From contig CAWBAJ010000014.1 of NCBI GenBank assembly GCA_963786765.1, positions 6,020-70,019 on the forward strand: a stretch of 64,000 bases of DNA, in the 5' to 3' direction. The DNA is from DATKNA01 sp963786765. GTDB lineage: Bacteria > Actinomycetota > Actinomycetes > Actinomycetales > Kineosporiaceae. Made by a program: the position numbers and the translations under genes. The number at the start of each line of letters is the position of its first letter. Within the stretch, counting starts at the first letter, position 1. The notes below the pieces were generated by a model. That model worked only from the letters and a program-made list of their open reading frames with translations. It did not search any database and was not told where the DNA came from. Positions 26,264 through 34,957 of the stretch are shown here, in pieces.

Positions 26264-26686
26264 GTGAGGGCAGGGGCGCGGCTGCGCATGGTCCGCCGGA
26301 GCGTCGATGAGCAGGGCTCGGCCACGCTCGAGATCGCTGTGCTCTTCCCGGCGGTGCTCCTTGCAACCTTCGGGCTCATCCAGGGCGCCCTGTACTTCCA
26401 CGCCCGCGACGTGGCCCTGGCGGCCGCGACGGACGGGCTCACGGCTGCCCGGGGTCGTACCGGCAGCGGAGAGGAGGGACGGCAGGCGGCTTCGGCCTTC
26501 GTTCAGCGCGCCGGCGGTGGCGATGTTCTCCTCGGATCCTCGGTCAGCTCCTTCCGGACGGCGACCACAGCGACGGTGACGGTGACGGGGCGGACCCTGT
26601 CGCTGGTGCCCGGTCTGCCGGGGTGGGTGGTGTCGCAGACAGCGTCGGGGCCCGTCGAGCGCTTCACGAGGGCTGGACAGCCGTGA
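26264..26686 (+). CDS. TadE-like minor pilin
   Basis: 140 residues. EQGSATLEIAVLFPAVLLATFGLIQGALYFHARDVALAAA is the TadE-like N-terminal hydrophobic segment with a Glu after the Gly-Ser-Ala cut region. The rest is a small exported domain. The GTG chosen is eight bases after the pilin stop; an internal ATG (MVRRSV) is an alternative. The end overlaps the next GTG by four bases. Confidence 0.8.
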   Translation: MRAGARLRMVRRSVDEQGSATLEIAVLFPAVLLATFGLIQGALYFHARDVALAAATDGLTAARGRTGSGEEGRQAASAFVQRAGGGDVLLGSSVSSFRTATTATVTVTGRTLSLVPGLPGWVVSQTASGPVERFTRAGQP

Positions 26687-27117
26687 CAAGGCGACATCGG
26701 CGCCACGACCGGGGCGCGGTGACGCTGGAGTTCGTCGTTGTCGCTCCGGCCCTGCTCGCCCTGCTCGGACTGCTCGTGATGGCGGGGCGCGTGGCGATCG
26801 CGTCGAACAGCGTGGAGTCCGCGGCGGACGAGGCGGCTCGCAGCGCCTCCATCTCACGCACGGCGTCCGGCGCGCGCGCGGCCGCCGAGGACGGCGCCCG
26901 GCGGTCCCTGGCCCAGCAGGACCTCCAGTGCTCGTCGATCCAGGTGGACGTCGACACAGCGGGGTTCGGTGTGCCCGTCGGGCTTCCCGCGCAGGTTCAC
27001 GCAACCGTCACCTGCGTCGTACGGCTGTCGGACCTGGCGCTACCCGGATTCCCCGGCTCGCGCACCGTCACCGCGACGGCCGCCAGCCCCCTCGACACCT
27101 ATCGCGAGCGGGGGTGA
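26683..27117 (+). CDS. TadE-like minor pilin 2
   Basis: 144 residues. HDRGAVTLEFVVVAPALLALLGLLVMAGRVAIASNSVESAADEAARSASISRT is the TadE motif region. Two Cys residues (DLQCSSIQ and TVTCVVRL) may form a disulfide outside the membrane. It overlaps genes on both sides by four bases. Confidence 0.82.
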   Translation: MTRRHRRHDRGAVTLEFVVVAPALLALLGLLVMAGRVAIASNSVESAADEAARSASISRTASGARAAAEDGARRSLAQQDLQCSSIQVDVDTAGFGVPVGLPAQVHATVTCVVRLSDLALPGFPGSRTVTATAASPLDTYRERG

Positions 27118-27545
27118 GCCTCATCCGGGCCAACCGCGACGACGACCGCGGGGCGATTGCGTTGTTCGTCGTCGTCTTCACCGTGGCGCTGCTGGCCGCC
27201 GTCGGTCTCGTCGTCGACGGCGGCGGCAAGGTGCGAGCTCTGCAACGGGCCGACGAGGCCGCTCGGGAGGCAGCGCGTGCGGGAAGCCAAATGCTCGACG
27301 TCCCGTCCGCCGTGCGGGGGGATGGCCTGAGCATCGACCCGGCCGCCGCAGCCCGTGCGGCCCGCGCGTACCTGGACGCCGCTGGCGTCGACGGCACGGT
27401 GACGGTTCAGGGGAACGACGTCGAGGTCTCGACGAGCATCACCTACCAGCCCGTCTTCCTCGGCGCGGCCGGAGTTGGGCCCCTCACTGTCACAGGAACC
27501 GCCTCCGCCCGACCTGTCAGGGACGACGACGAGGAGGTGCCCTGA
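27114..27545 (+). CDS. TadG/TadE-like pilus-associated protein
   Basis: 143 residues from a GTG overlapping the previous stop. DDDRGAIALFVVVFTVALLAAVGLVVDGGGKVRALQRADEAAREAARAG is the hydrophobic N-terminus of TadG-type proteins (VDGG motif after the helix). A small beta-rich exported domain follows. It is the third minor subunit in the set. Confidence 0.78.
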   Translation: MSLIRANRDDDRGAIALFVVVFTVALLAAVGLVVDGGGKVRALQRADEAAREAARAGSQMLDVPSAVRGDGLSIDPAAAARAARAYLDAAGVDGTVTVQGNDVEVSTSITYQPVFLGAAGVGPLTVTGTASARPVRDDDEEVP

Positions 27546-30500
27546 TGCCCGGACGACGAACCGCAGCGAGGGCCGGCCGCTCACGCGGGGCCGGCGTGCG
27601 CGCCCTGCTGGCGCTAGTCGTGCTGCTGGCGCTCTGCGTCGGGATCCCCATCGCGCTGGTCGCGCTCGCGCCGACGTCCTTTCCGCACGGCTGGCCTTCT
27701 CCCGCTGACCTCGTGTCGTCCCTGACCGGTCGCGACGACGGGAGTCTCTTCCTGGCCGCGCTGACGCTCGCAGCCTGGGCGGGATGGGCGACCTTCGCCG
27801 TCGCCGTTCTGCTCGAGATCCCCGCGCAGCTCCGAGGGGTCCCGGCGGTACGGGTGCGGGGGCTCGGGGTGCAGCAGTCGCTCGCCGGCGGGCTCGTCGC
27901 GGCCGTGCTGGCTATGTTGCTTGTTCCGGCGGCGGCCGGAGCGGCAGTGCGTTCACCCGCCTACGGTGCGACCGCTTCGGGGCCCACTGCCGCGAGTGTG
28001 GCGGCTGCGGCGTCGGTGGGGCCGGGTGCCGCGACCTCGCAGGCGGAGGCCGCCGAGCCGGCCGCTCTCCCCGGGTTGCCGGCGTCCTCGGGCAAGGTGC
28101 ACGTGGTCAAGGCCGAGGACACGCTCTGGGACCTCGCGGTCAGGTACCTCGGCGACGGCAGCCAGTGGCGGCGCATCGCGGCCCTCAACTACGACCGGGC
28201 ACAGCCGGGTGGGCGGCACCTCGACCGTAGTCACACGTTGCAGCCCGGGTGGCGCTTGGAGCTGCCGGCCGTGTCGCAGGCCGTGCCGCACCGGGGCCAC
28301 GACCACGTCGTCCGGCGCGGTGAGACGTTGTCAGGGATCGCGCAGCACGAGCTCGGCGACGCCTCGCGGTACCCGGAGCTTGCCCGGGCCAGCAAGGACG
28401 TGCAGCAGCCCGACGGCAGACACCTCACCGACCCCGACCTCATCTACCCCGGCTGGCACGTGAAGGTCCCGGCCGCGCATGCGGTGGCCAGCAGCCGACC
28501 GCACGTCGCGACGCCCGGCGCTCACGACGGCGCTGGGACCGCCGTTGATCCGCTCGACCCGTCGTGGGGTCAGGCGCCCGAGCAGGCGTCCGCCGAAGGC
28601 CCGACGGAGCAGGCGGGACGAACCGCAGCGCCCCTACGGGGCTCCGCCACCCCGGCGCCATCGGATCGACATGGGCCGGTTACCGAGGACGCCGACGAGG
28701 CCGAGGTTCTCGACGTGCGGACGGCCACCGGCACGGGCGCGCTGCTCGCCGCGTCGCTCGTGGTGCTCCTCGGCGCCCGCCGCGCCCGCCAGCGGCACCG
28801 GCGGCGTCCCGGCCAGCGCATCCCCATGCCAACTGGCGGCGCTGCGCAGACCGAAGCCGCGTTGCGCGCCGTCGCTGATCCGGCCGGTCTCGCGCACGTC
28901 GACCTCGCCCTGCGCCATCTTGCCGCGGAACACCGCAGTGCCGGACGGGCCTTGCCCGGACTTCGCGCGGCCCGCCTCACTGCGTCACACCTCGAGCTCT
29001 ACATGACAGAGGTCGCCACCCTGCCGCCGCCGTGGATCGCCACGAGCGATCCGACGGTCTGGGCCATGACGCACGAGGAGCTGCGGGCGTGGCCCGAAGT
29101 CGACATGCGCGCCCCCTACCCGGCGCTCGTCACCGTCGGGCACGACCTCGAGGGCGCCCACGTGCTCGTGGACCTCGAGCAGATCACCGCGCTCGGCCTC
29201 GAGGGCAGTGACGCCCATGCGATGCCCGTCCTAGCGGCGCTCGCCGTCGAGCTCGCGACGAATCCGTGGGCTGACGACCTGCTCGTCACCCTCGTCGGCT
29301 GTCTGCCCGAGCTCCCGCGCACCGTCGCCACCGGCCGGCTGCGGCACGTGGAACGCGTCGAGCAGCTCGTCGCCGACCTGGAGGGGCGAGCGGTCGACGT
29401 GGAGCGCGTGCTGCGGGAGTCCGGCGTCGAGGACCTTGCCGTGGCTCGCGCAAACGGCCTGGCCGAGGACGCGTGGTCGCCGGAGATCGTGTTGATGACG
29501 CACGAGGTCTCACCGGCACTGCGGGCCCGGCTGGAGGACGTGCTCTACCGGGTGCCGCGGGTGGGCATGGCGGCGGTGACGGGCGGGACGTCAGGGCTGG
29601 GGGAGTGGCGGCTGCGTTTCGACGGCGACGGGAGCAGCGCACGGCTCGAACCCGCCGGACTCACCCTGCGCCCCCAGCGCCTGGCGGGCGCGGAGTACGA
29701 GCACCTGCTCGGCGTACTGCAACTCTCGGACGCCGATGCGGTGCCTGGGCCGGACTGGGGCGCCCTGCTGCCGGTGGGGGAGCTCGCGCTCGCGGATCTG
29801 CCAGTGCCATCGACGGGAAGCCGGTCGGTTGAGGTGCGCCGGCTCGCGTCGACGGCGCCGGAGGTCCCGATCCAGGTGGACGCGTCGAGCGCCGTCGATC
29901 CCACTGAGCGCTCGGAGCAGGGGGTGGGCGAGGTAGTCCGGCTGCCCGGACGGGCTCCAGCCGTCCAGCTGTTCGGACCGGTGACCGTTTTGCGTGCCAC
30001 CGGACCGGAGCCGGTGGTCGTCAAGGACGGGCGGGCTGTGGCGAACCATGTGGGCCGCGCGACCGCGCTCGTGGCCTTCCTTGCCTGCACGCCGCATGGC
30101 GCCACGACTGAGCAGGTCGGAGCGGCGCTGTCGCCCGTCCGCCGACTCTCGCCTTCCACGATCTGGTCGCTCGCCAGCCGCACCCGCAGGTGGCTGGGCA
30201 ACGACCAAGATGGCGTCCCGTACTACCCGCGCACTCCGGACGCGGGCGCGCATCGGCTGAACCCGGTCGTCCGGACCGACTGGTCCCGGTGGCTCGAACT
30301 GGTCGGGGACGACGCCGCGGCCACCCCGAGCGAGCGGCTCGTCGAGGCCCTCGAGCTCGTCTCCGGTCGGCCGTTCGACGGCGTCGTCGAGCGGCACTAC
30401 GCCTGGGCCGAGCCCCTCCGGCAGGAGATGACGGCTGCGGTGGTCGACGTCGCGCATGAGGTTGCGCGTCGTGCGCTCGGGAGCGGTGACGCCGACACAG

Positions 30501-30727
30501 CGCGATGGGCGTCCCGCGTCGGTCGCCGCGTCGACCCTGCGAACGAGCTGCTCTGGCGCGACGGCCTGCGCGCCGAGTACCTAGCGGGCAACCGCGAGGC
30601 GCAGCGCCGGTTCGTCGACCAGCTGCTGGCTCTCGCCGACGATCTGGAGAGCGACCTCGAGCCCGAGACCGAGCGCCTGCTCGCCGAGCTCGAGCGCCAC
30701 GCCACCCCTGTACGCGCCGCACAATGA
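27545..30727 (+). CDS. LysM-BTAD membrane fusion protein closing the Tad operon
   Basis: 1060 residues, ATG overlapping the upstream stop, with GAGGAGGT before it. Three hydrophobic segments occur near residues 18-42, 66-92 and 110-135. Two LysM domains follow (about 184-240 with VKAEDTLWDLAVRYLGDGSQW, and 252-308 with VRRGETLSGIAQHELGDASRYPEL). A further transmembrane helix lies at about 396-414. The large C-terminal part ends in a winged-helix-like region and a BTAD helical domain of SARP regulators (PFDGVVERHYAWAEPLRQEMTAAVVDVAHEVARRAL ... ADDL). LysM binds peptidoglycan; BTAD is usually part of transcription activators. Such a fusion could couple wall contact to pilus gene control, but this is inference. 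Confidence 0.8.
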   Translation: MPGRRTAARAGRSRGAGVRALLALVVLLALCVGIPIALVALAPTSFPHGWPSPADLVSSLTGRDDGSLFLAALTLAAWAGWATFAVAVLLEIPAQLRGVPAVRVRGLGVQQSLAGGLVAAVLAMLLVPAAAGAAVRSPAYGATASGPTAASVAAAASVGPGAATSQAEAAEPAALPGLPASSGKVHVVKAEDTLWDLAVRYLGDGSQWRRIAALNYDRAQPGGRHLDRSHTLQPGWRLELPAVSQAVPHRGHDHVVRRGETLSGIAQHELGDASRYPELARASKDVQQPDGRHLTDPDLIYPGWHVKVPAAHAVASSRPHVATPGAHDGAGTAVDPLDPSWGQAPEQASAEGPTEQAGRTAAPLRGSATPAPSDRHGPVTEDADEAEVLDVRTATGTGALLAASLVVLLGARRARQRHRRRPGQRIPMPTGGAAQTEAALRAVADPAGLAHVDLALRHLAAEHRSAGRALPGLRAARLTASHLELYMTEVATLPPPWIATSDPTVWAMTHEELRAWPEVDMRAPYPALVTVGHDLEGAHVLVDLEQITALGLEGSDAHAMPVLAALAVELATNPWADDLLVTLVGCLPELPRTVATGRLRHVERVEQLVADLEGRAVDVERVLRESGVEDLAVARANGLAEDAWSPEIVLMTHEVSPALRARLEDVLYRVPRVGMAAVTGGTSGLGEWRLRFDGDGSSARLEPAGLTLRPQRLAGAEYEHLLGVLQLSDADAVPGPDWGALLPVGELALADLPVPSTGSRSVEVRRLASTAPEVPIQVDASSAVDPTERSEQGVGEVVRLPGRAPAVQLFGPVTVLRATGPEPVVVKDGRAVANHVGRATALVAFLACTPHGATTEQVGAALSPVRRLSPSTIWSLASRTRRWLGNDQDGVPYYPRTPDAGAHRLNPVVRTDWSRWLELVGDDAAATPSERLVEALELVSGRPFDGVVERHYAWAEPLRQEMTAAVVDVAHEVARRALGSGDADTARWASRVGRRVDPANELLWRDGLRAEYLAGNREAQRRFVDQLLALADDLESDLEPETERLLAELERHATPVRAAQ

Positions 30728-30760
30728 CTCCCGCGGCGAGCCTGGCGCGAGGATGAGGCC

Positions 30761-31117
30761 ATGAGCGTCAAGGTCGATCTACCCAAGCTCCTCGAGATCG
30801 CGGCCCGGTTCGAGACCGCGCCGTTGCTGCTGACCACCGACGCAGACGGCCGGCCCCGCGCCTCCGCCGTTGCCGTCACGTGGGAGGAGGAGGTCGCGAC
30901 GATCCGGGCCGGGCATCGGACCGTCGCCAACGCTGCCGAGCGCTCCCTCGTCAGCCTGCTCTGGCCGGCGCCCCCCGGGCAGCGGTTCGCCCTGTTCGTG
31001 GACGGGACGGTCGAGGGGACCGCTCCGGACCCGGCGGAGAGCGGGGAGAAGGCGGGCGGGTTCGTGACGATGCGCGCCACGCGCGCGATCCTTCACGTCG
31101 TCGACCGCCCGCACTGA
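30761..31117 (+). CDS. Pyridoxamine-5'-phosphate-oxidase-like FMN-fold protein
   Basis: 118 residues. FETAPLLLTTDADGRPRASAVAVTWEEEVATIRAGHRTVANAAERSLVSLLWP is the split-barrel start of the PPOX/FMN-binding superfamily. The protein is short for a true PNP oxidase and lacks its C-terminal dimerisation segment. The substrate is not predictable. GAGGATGAGG lies before the ATG. It is followed by a long inverted repeat shared with the convergent quinone reductase. Confidence 0.7.
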   Translation: MSVKVDLPKLLEIAARFETAPLLLTTDADGRPRASAVAVTWEEEVATIRAGHRTVANAAERSLVSLLWPAPPGQRFALFVDGTVEGTAPDPAESGEKAGGFVTMRATRAILHVVDRPH

Positions 31118-31130
31118 ACCGCCATTCCCC

Positions 31131-31189
31131 ACTTGTGTCCCCTCATCGTGATCATTTCCTCAGAATGATCACGACGAGGGGACACAAGT
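31131..31189. terminator. Bidirectional hairpin with 26-bp arms
   Basis: Arms at 31131-31156 and 31164-31189 pair at 25 of 26 positions around a 7-base loop. The hairpin lies between two convergent genes. The length and near-perfect symmetry exceed an ordinary terminator and suggest a dispersed repetitive palindrome. Confidence 0.7.
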
Positions 31190-31196
31190 CGCGCCG

Positions 31197-32174
31197 TCAG
31201 AGGGTGAGGAGCACCTTGCCGATGTGGTCGGACGCCTCCACGCGGCGGTGGGCATCCCCGGCGCGGTCCAACGCAAAGGTCGTGTCGACGATCGGCCGCA
31301 CGTCGCCGCGGTCTACCAGCGGCCAGACGTGCTCCCGGACGCTCGCCACGATCGCCGCCTTCTCGGCGGCCGGCCGAGCACGCAACGACGTCGCGAGCAC
31401 GGCGGCCCGCTTCGCCATCAGGGCGCCCAGGTTCAGCTCCGCCTTCGTCCCGCCCTGCATCCCGATGACGACCAGGCGCCCGTTGGTCGCCAGAGCGTCG
31501 AGGTTCCGGGTCAGGTAGGACGCGCCCATGATGTCGAGCACCACGTCGACTCCCGCGCCGTCGGTGGCCGTCCGCACCCGCTCGACGAAGTCCTCCTCGC
31601 GGTAGTTCACGAGCACGTTCGCACCGATTTCCTGGCACGCCGCGAGCTTCGCCGCCGACCCGGCCGTCACCGCCACGCGGGCGCCGAGCACGTGCGCGAG
31701 CTGGATCGCCATCGTCCCGATGCCGCTCGACCCGCCGTGCACCAGCAGGGTCTCCTCCCGCCGCAGCCCGGCGAGCATGAAGACGTTGCTCCACACCGTG
31801 CACGCCACCTCGGGCAGGGCGGCGGCGCTGACGACGTCCAGGCCCGCGGGCACCGGCAGCACCTGACCGGCCGGGACGGCGACAAGCTCGGCGTATCCGC
31901 CACCCGAGAGCAGGGCGCACACCTCGTCGCCCACCGACCAGCCCTCGACCCCATTGCCGACCTCCGCGATCCGCCCACTGCACTCCAGCCCCGGCCAGTC
32001 CGGCGCCCCGGCGGGTGGTGGGTAGCGGCCCTGGCGCTGCATCAGGTCGGCCCGGTTCACGCCCGCCGCGACCACCTCGATCACGACCTCGCCGAACCCG
32101 GCGATGGGATCGGGCACCTCGGCGACCTGCAGGACCTCGGGTCCACCGGGCGAGCTGATGACGACCGCGCGCAT
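31197..32174 (-). CDS. Zinc-independent quinone oxidoreductase (MDR family, QOR/PIG3-like)
   Basis: 325 residues from ATG (MRAVVISSPGGPEVLQVAEVPDP). The N-terminal GroES-like half contains GVNRADLMQRQGRYPPPAGAPDWPGLECSGRI. The Rossmann half contains LLVHGGSSGIGTMAIQLAHVLGARVAVTAGS for NADPH binding and LDIMGASYLTRNLDALATNGRLVVIGMQGG. The catalytic zinc Cys residues of alcohol dehydrogenases are absent, as in NADPH:quinone reductases. TACGGT lies seven bases upstream of the start. It is divergent from the Mak_N-cap-like gene. Confidence 0.88.
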   Translation of the reverse strand: MRAVVISSPGGPEVLQVAEVPDPIAGFGEVVIEVVAAGVNRADLMQRQGRYPPPAGAPDWPGLECSGRIAEVGNGVEGWSVGDEVCALLSGGGYAELVAVPAGQVLPVPAGLDVVSAAALPEVACTVWSNVFMLAGLRREETLLVHGGSSGIGTMAIQLAHVLGARVAVTAGSAAKLAACQEIGANVLVNYREEDFVERVRTATDGAGVDVVLDIMGASYLTRNLDALATNGRLVVIGMQGGTKAELNLGALMAKRAAVLATSLRARPAAEKAAIVASVREHVWPLVDRGDVRPIVDTTFALDRAGDAHRRVEASDHIGKVLLTL

Positions 32175-32181
32175 ACCCGCG

Positions 32182-32187
32182 ACCGTA
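32182..32187 (-). promoter_or_regulatory. Leaderless -10 box of the quinone oxidoreductase gene
   Basis: On the minus strand TACGGT precedes the ATG start at 32174 by seven bases. Confidence 0.45.
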
Positions 32188-32202
32188 TGCCACGCTGCGG
32201 GA

Positions 32203-32835
32203 GTGGCCACGATCCACCACACGACCCTGACGCCGGGCAAGCTCGAGCTCATCACCCAGTGGCTGCCGAGCCGTCCCTGGTATCGCGGTGCCGCGGCGCC
32301 CGTGCTCGAGAAGGCCGGCGGATTCAGGCTCGACGACCCGGCAGGCGAGGTCGGTATCGAGCTGATGATCGTCGCTGACGCCGGAGGCGAGCGGTACCTC
32401 GTGCCGATGACCTACCGCGGCGCCCCGCTCGACGCGGACGACGCGCTTCTGGGGACGTCCGAGCACGGCGTCCTGGGCCGGCGCTGGATCTACGACGGCA
32501 CCCGCGACCCCGTCGCGGTCGAGCAGCTGCTGGCCCTCGCCGCGGGGCACGTCGAGGCCCAGCATCAGAACGTCAGCGACACGGTCGACGACACCGTCCG
32601 CCCGACCCCACCGCTGACGTACGGGGTGAACGCGGCGCACCCCCTGTCAGCGGTCGACACCGCGACCGGCACGGGCGTCGCCCTCGAGCCGGAAGGCCTC
32701 GCACTCCACATCGTTCGCGTCCTGACCCACGAGACGGATCCCCGGGGTCGCGTCGTCGCGGCAGTCGCGGCGGACGTCCCTCAGGTGGGTCGGCGCCGCG
32801 TCCTCATGGTTGTGGAGGACGGGTCAGGGACATAG
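32203..32835 (+). CDS. Maltokinase N-terminal-cap-like protein
   Basis: 210 residues from GTG (VATIHHTTLTPGKLELITQWLPSRPWYRG). IELMIVADAGGERYLVPMTYRGAPLDADDALLGTSEHGVLGRRWIYDGTRDPVAVEQLLAL matches the N-terminal cap domain of actinobacterial maltokinase Pep2/Mak. The kinase domain itself is absent, as in known stand-alone cap-like proteins of about 200 residues. Function is unknown; a link to trehalose-glycogen metabolism is only by domain name. It is divergent from the quinone reductase. Confidence 0.75.
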   Translation: MATIHHTTLTPGKLELITQWLPSRPWYRGAAAPVLEKAGGFRLDDPAGEVGIELMIVADAGGERYLVPMTYRGAPLDADDALLGTSEHGVLGRRWIYDGTRDPVAVEQLLALAAGHVEAQHQNVSDTVDDTVRPTPPLTYGVNAAHPLSAVDTATGTGVALEPEGLALHIVRVLTHETDPRGRVVAAVAADVPQVGRRRVLMVVEDGSGT

Positions 32836-32907
32836 CGGCGCTCGGCCCTCCCCAGGTCGTCGCGGGGGAGGGCGTCGGGCGCGGTAGCCTCCCGAAAGGA
32901 GGTCGTC

Positions 32908-33219
32908 ATGAGCGGATCCGACGTGCGCGCCTCATGGCTGCGCGGCCAGGTCCTGCTGGTCCTCCTGGTGCCCGCACTCGTCGGCGCATTCGGGCAGCCG
33001 ATGTCGATCGTCGTCGCGCTCGGCGCCCTCACCCTCGTCTGCGCGACGGTCACCGTTCTCGTCTCGGTCCCGGCCGCCTCGCCCGTTGCCCTCATGGGAG
33101 AGCGGTTGCGGGCCTGGGCCCGCGAGCAGAGCGAGATCCGATGTGCCGAGGCACCGAACCGGGCCGGGCGGCCGCACCCGAGAGCGCCAGGAGCAGGTTC
33201 CGCCGCGCCCGTGTGCTGA
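32908..33219 (+). CDS. Small membrane protein next to yidC (DUF6412-like)
   Basis: 103 residues. GAAAGGAGG precedes the ATG, and a TAGCCT box lies at 32885-32890. Two hydrophobic helices (GQVLLVLLVPALVGAFG and SIVVALGALTLVCATVTVLVSVPAA) are followed by a basic, Pro-rich tail. Small proteins of this layout are regularly found beside stand-alone YidC paralogues in actinobacteria; the family name is from memory and less certain than the layout. It is probably co-transcribed with the insertase. Confidence 0.6.
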   Translation: MSGSDVRASWLRGQVLLVLLVPALVGAFGQPMSIVVALGALTLVCATVTVLVSVPAASPVALMGERLRAWAREQSEIRCAEAPNRAGRPHPRAPGAGSAAPVC

Positions 33220-33271
33220 CCGATCGGGCGCGGCAGTGCGTGCCCCGTCCCCCGATCGTTCAGGAGTTCTC

Positions 33272-34066
33272 GTGACCCTCGTCGACACTGTTCTCAGCCC
33301 GTTCGAGCTCGCCCTCTCGTCCGTTCTCGTCGCCGCCCACAGCAGCCTCGTCGCTCTCGGACTCCCCGCGGCAGCCGGAGCGACGTGGGCGGCATCCATC
33401 GCCGTCCTCGTCCTCGTCGTCCGTGTCGCCCTTCTGCCGCTCGTCGTGCGGCAGTTGCGCTCGAGCCGCCGGCTGGCCGTAGCCGCCCCGGCGCTGCAGG
33501 AGATCCGGGACCGTTACCGAGGCGCCCGCGACCCGAAGGCGCTGTCTCAACTGCGTGCCGAGACGCGCCAGGTCTATGCCGACGCGGGAGCGAGCCCCGT
33601 CGGATTCCTACCCCTGTTGCTGCAGGCGCCGGTGCTGCTCTCGCTGTTCCGGGTGCTCAACGCCGTCGCCCGCGGCCACGCGGCCGGCGCGCTCGGCCCG
33701 GCGATCGTGGCCCAGCTCGACAGCGCCACCCTCGCCGGTGCCTCTCTCACGCAGACGTTGCTCGCGGGCGGTCCCGCGGCCGCGGTCGCGATCGTGCTCA
33801 CGCTGGTGATGGCGGGCACGTTGTGGCTCGCCCGGCACCAGCAGCTCACCCGGAACACACCGCCGGCAGCGCTGGACGGCGCGTCGGGGACCGCAGCACG
33901 CCTGATCCGCTGGGTCCTGCCCGCGACGGCGATCGTGTCGGGGCTGACGTTCCCGATCGGCCTGCTCGTCTACCTCGCGTGCACGAACACGCTGTCGCTG
34001 GTCCAGCAGCTGGCGGTCATCCGGTGGTTGCCCACGCCGGGCTCACCGGCCGGCGCGGGCAGCTGA
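33272..34066 (+). CDS. YidC/Oxa1/Alb3 family membrane protein insertase
   Basis: 264 residues from GTG with CAGGAG upstream. The core has WAASIAVLVLVVRVALLPLVVRQLRSSRRLAVAAPALQEIRDRYRG with the Arg in TM1 expected for the hydrophilic groove. This is followed by the helical hairpin and GFLPLLLQAPVLLSLFRVLN. It has five membrane segments and no long exported loop, as in Gram-positive YidC. It inserts small membrane proteins, possibly including the neighbour. The usual rpmH-rnpA context is absent, so this is likely a second copy. Confidence 0.88.
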   Translation: MTLVDTVLSPFELALSSVLVAAHSSLVALGLPAAAGATWAASIAVLVLVVRVALLPLVVRQLRSSRRLAVAAPALQEIRDRYRGARDPKALSQLRAETRQVYADAGASPVGFLPLLLQAPVLLSLFRVLNAVARGHAAGALGPAIVAQLDSATLAGASLTQTLLAGGPAAAVAIVLTLVMAGTLWLARHQQLTRNTPPAALDGASGTAARLIRWVLPATAIVSGLTFPIGLLVYLACTNTLSLVQQLAVIRWLPTPGSPAGAGS

Positions 34067-34090
34067 ACGCGGGGACGTGACCAGGAGGCG

Positions 34091-34717
34091 TCAGGAGGAC
34101 AGCAGGCGTTCGGCCGTCGCGAGGTCGTCCGGGGTGTCGAGGTCGAGCGCCGCCCGCGGTCCGACCGGAATCCGGGCGAGGCGTAGCCGGCCGACGAGGT
34201 CCCGCAGCGGCGTGCCCGCCGGCGAAGCCGGCAGCGCGGCCCTCAACGCCGCCACCCTGTACACGCCGAGCAGCGGCTGGTCGCGCCCGCCGGCGTCCAC
34301 GCCGATCGCGCCCTCCACGCCTGTCGCGCCCTCCGCTGCCGTCGCCCCCTCCACCCCCTGATCGACGGCGTCCAGGAGCAGGGGAACCGCCTCGCCGGCG
34401 AAGGGCGCGTCCCCGGCGCCGACGACGACCAGCGTCGCCGCGGGCTCCAGGACGCCGACCGCGGCCGACAGCCCCGCCACCGGACCTCCGCCCGGCGGCT
34501 CCTCCCGCACCCACCGGACGCCGGTCAGCCGGGCCCGCGCCGGGTGCTCCGGCGGTGCGACGACGACGACGTCTTCGGGTCCCACGCCAGCCGCCGACGC
34601 CAGGCCGCGGACGACGTGCTCGAGCACGGGGACGCCGCCGAGCAGGACGGCGGTCTTGTCGCGCCCCGCCCAGCGTCGTGACTCGCCGCCGGCGAGCACG
34701 ACGACTGCGGTTCCCAC
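34091..34717 (-). CDS. mobA: Molybdenum cofactor guanylyltransferase-like NTP transferase
   Basis: 208 residues from GTG (VVGTAVVVLAGGESRRWAGRDKTAVLLGGVPVLEHVVRGL). LAGGESRRWAGRDK is the signature G-G-x(S/R)xRxG...K loop of MobA nucleotide transferases. VVGAGDAPFAGEAVPLLLDAV gives the metal-binding Asp region. MobA attaches GMP to molybdopterin. A run of near-identical GVEGA/EGATG residues inside (about 145-165) is a small low-complexity insert. No other moa/moe genes are close. It is convergent with yidC and divergent from the riboswitch. Confidence 0.8.
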   Translation of the reverse strand: MGTAVVVLAGGESRRWAGRDKTAVLLGGVPVLEHVVRGLASAAGVGPEDVVVVAPPEHPARARLTGVRWVREEPPGGGPVAGLSAAVGVLEPAATLVVVGAGDAPFAGEAVPLLLDAVDQGVEGATAAEGATGVEGAIGVDAGGRDQPLLGVYRVAALRAALPASPAGTPLRDLVGRLRLARIPVGPRAALDLDTPDDLATAERLLSS

Positions 34718-34747
34718 GACGGCAGTCTGCCCCCTGTGAAGGGGAGT

Positions 34748-34872
34748 ATCGTCGCAGCGTCGGCATCGCCGACGGGTGCAGCTGCAGCGAAGCCGGTGCG
34801 ACTCCGGCACTGTCCCGCAACTGTGAGCGATCCCGTGGGGACCACGAGGTCGTGAGTCAGGTCGCCTGCCCG
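34748..34872 (+). ncRNA. Cobalamin riboswitch (B12 box)
   Basis: The segment AGCCGGTGCGACTCCGGCAC followed by TGTCCCGCAACTGTGAGCG is the conserved P5-P6/B12 box of cobalamin riboswitches. AGTCAGGTCGCCTGCC at 34855-34870 is the closing conserved part. The hairpin CGACCCT...AGGGTCG just downstream (about 34884-34905) could be the expression platform. It precedes the B12 import operon and should switch it off when adenosylcobalamin is abundant. Confidence 0.92.
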
Positions 34873-34957
34873 CACCCAGTCCTCGACCCTCGAGGTAAGG
34901 GTCGCGCGACGGGCGAGGGACCCGCGTGCGCTCCTGCCCCAGTTCCTCGGAGAACCC

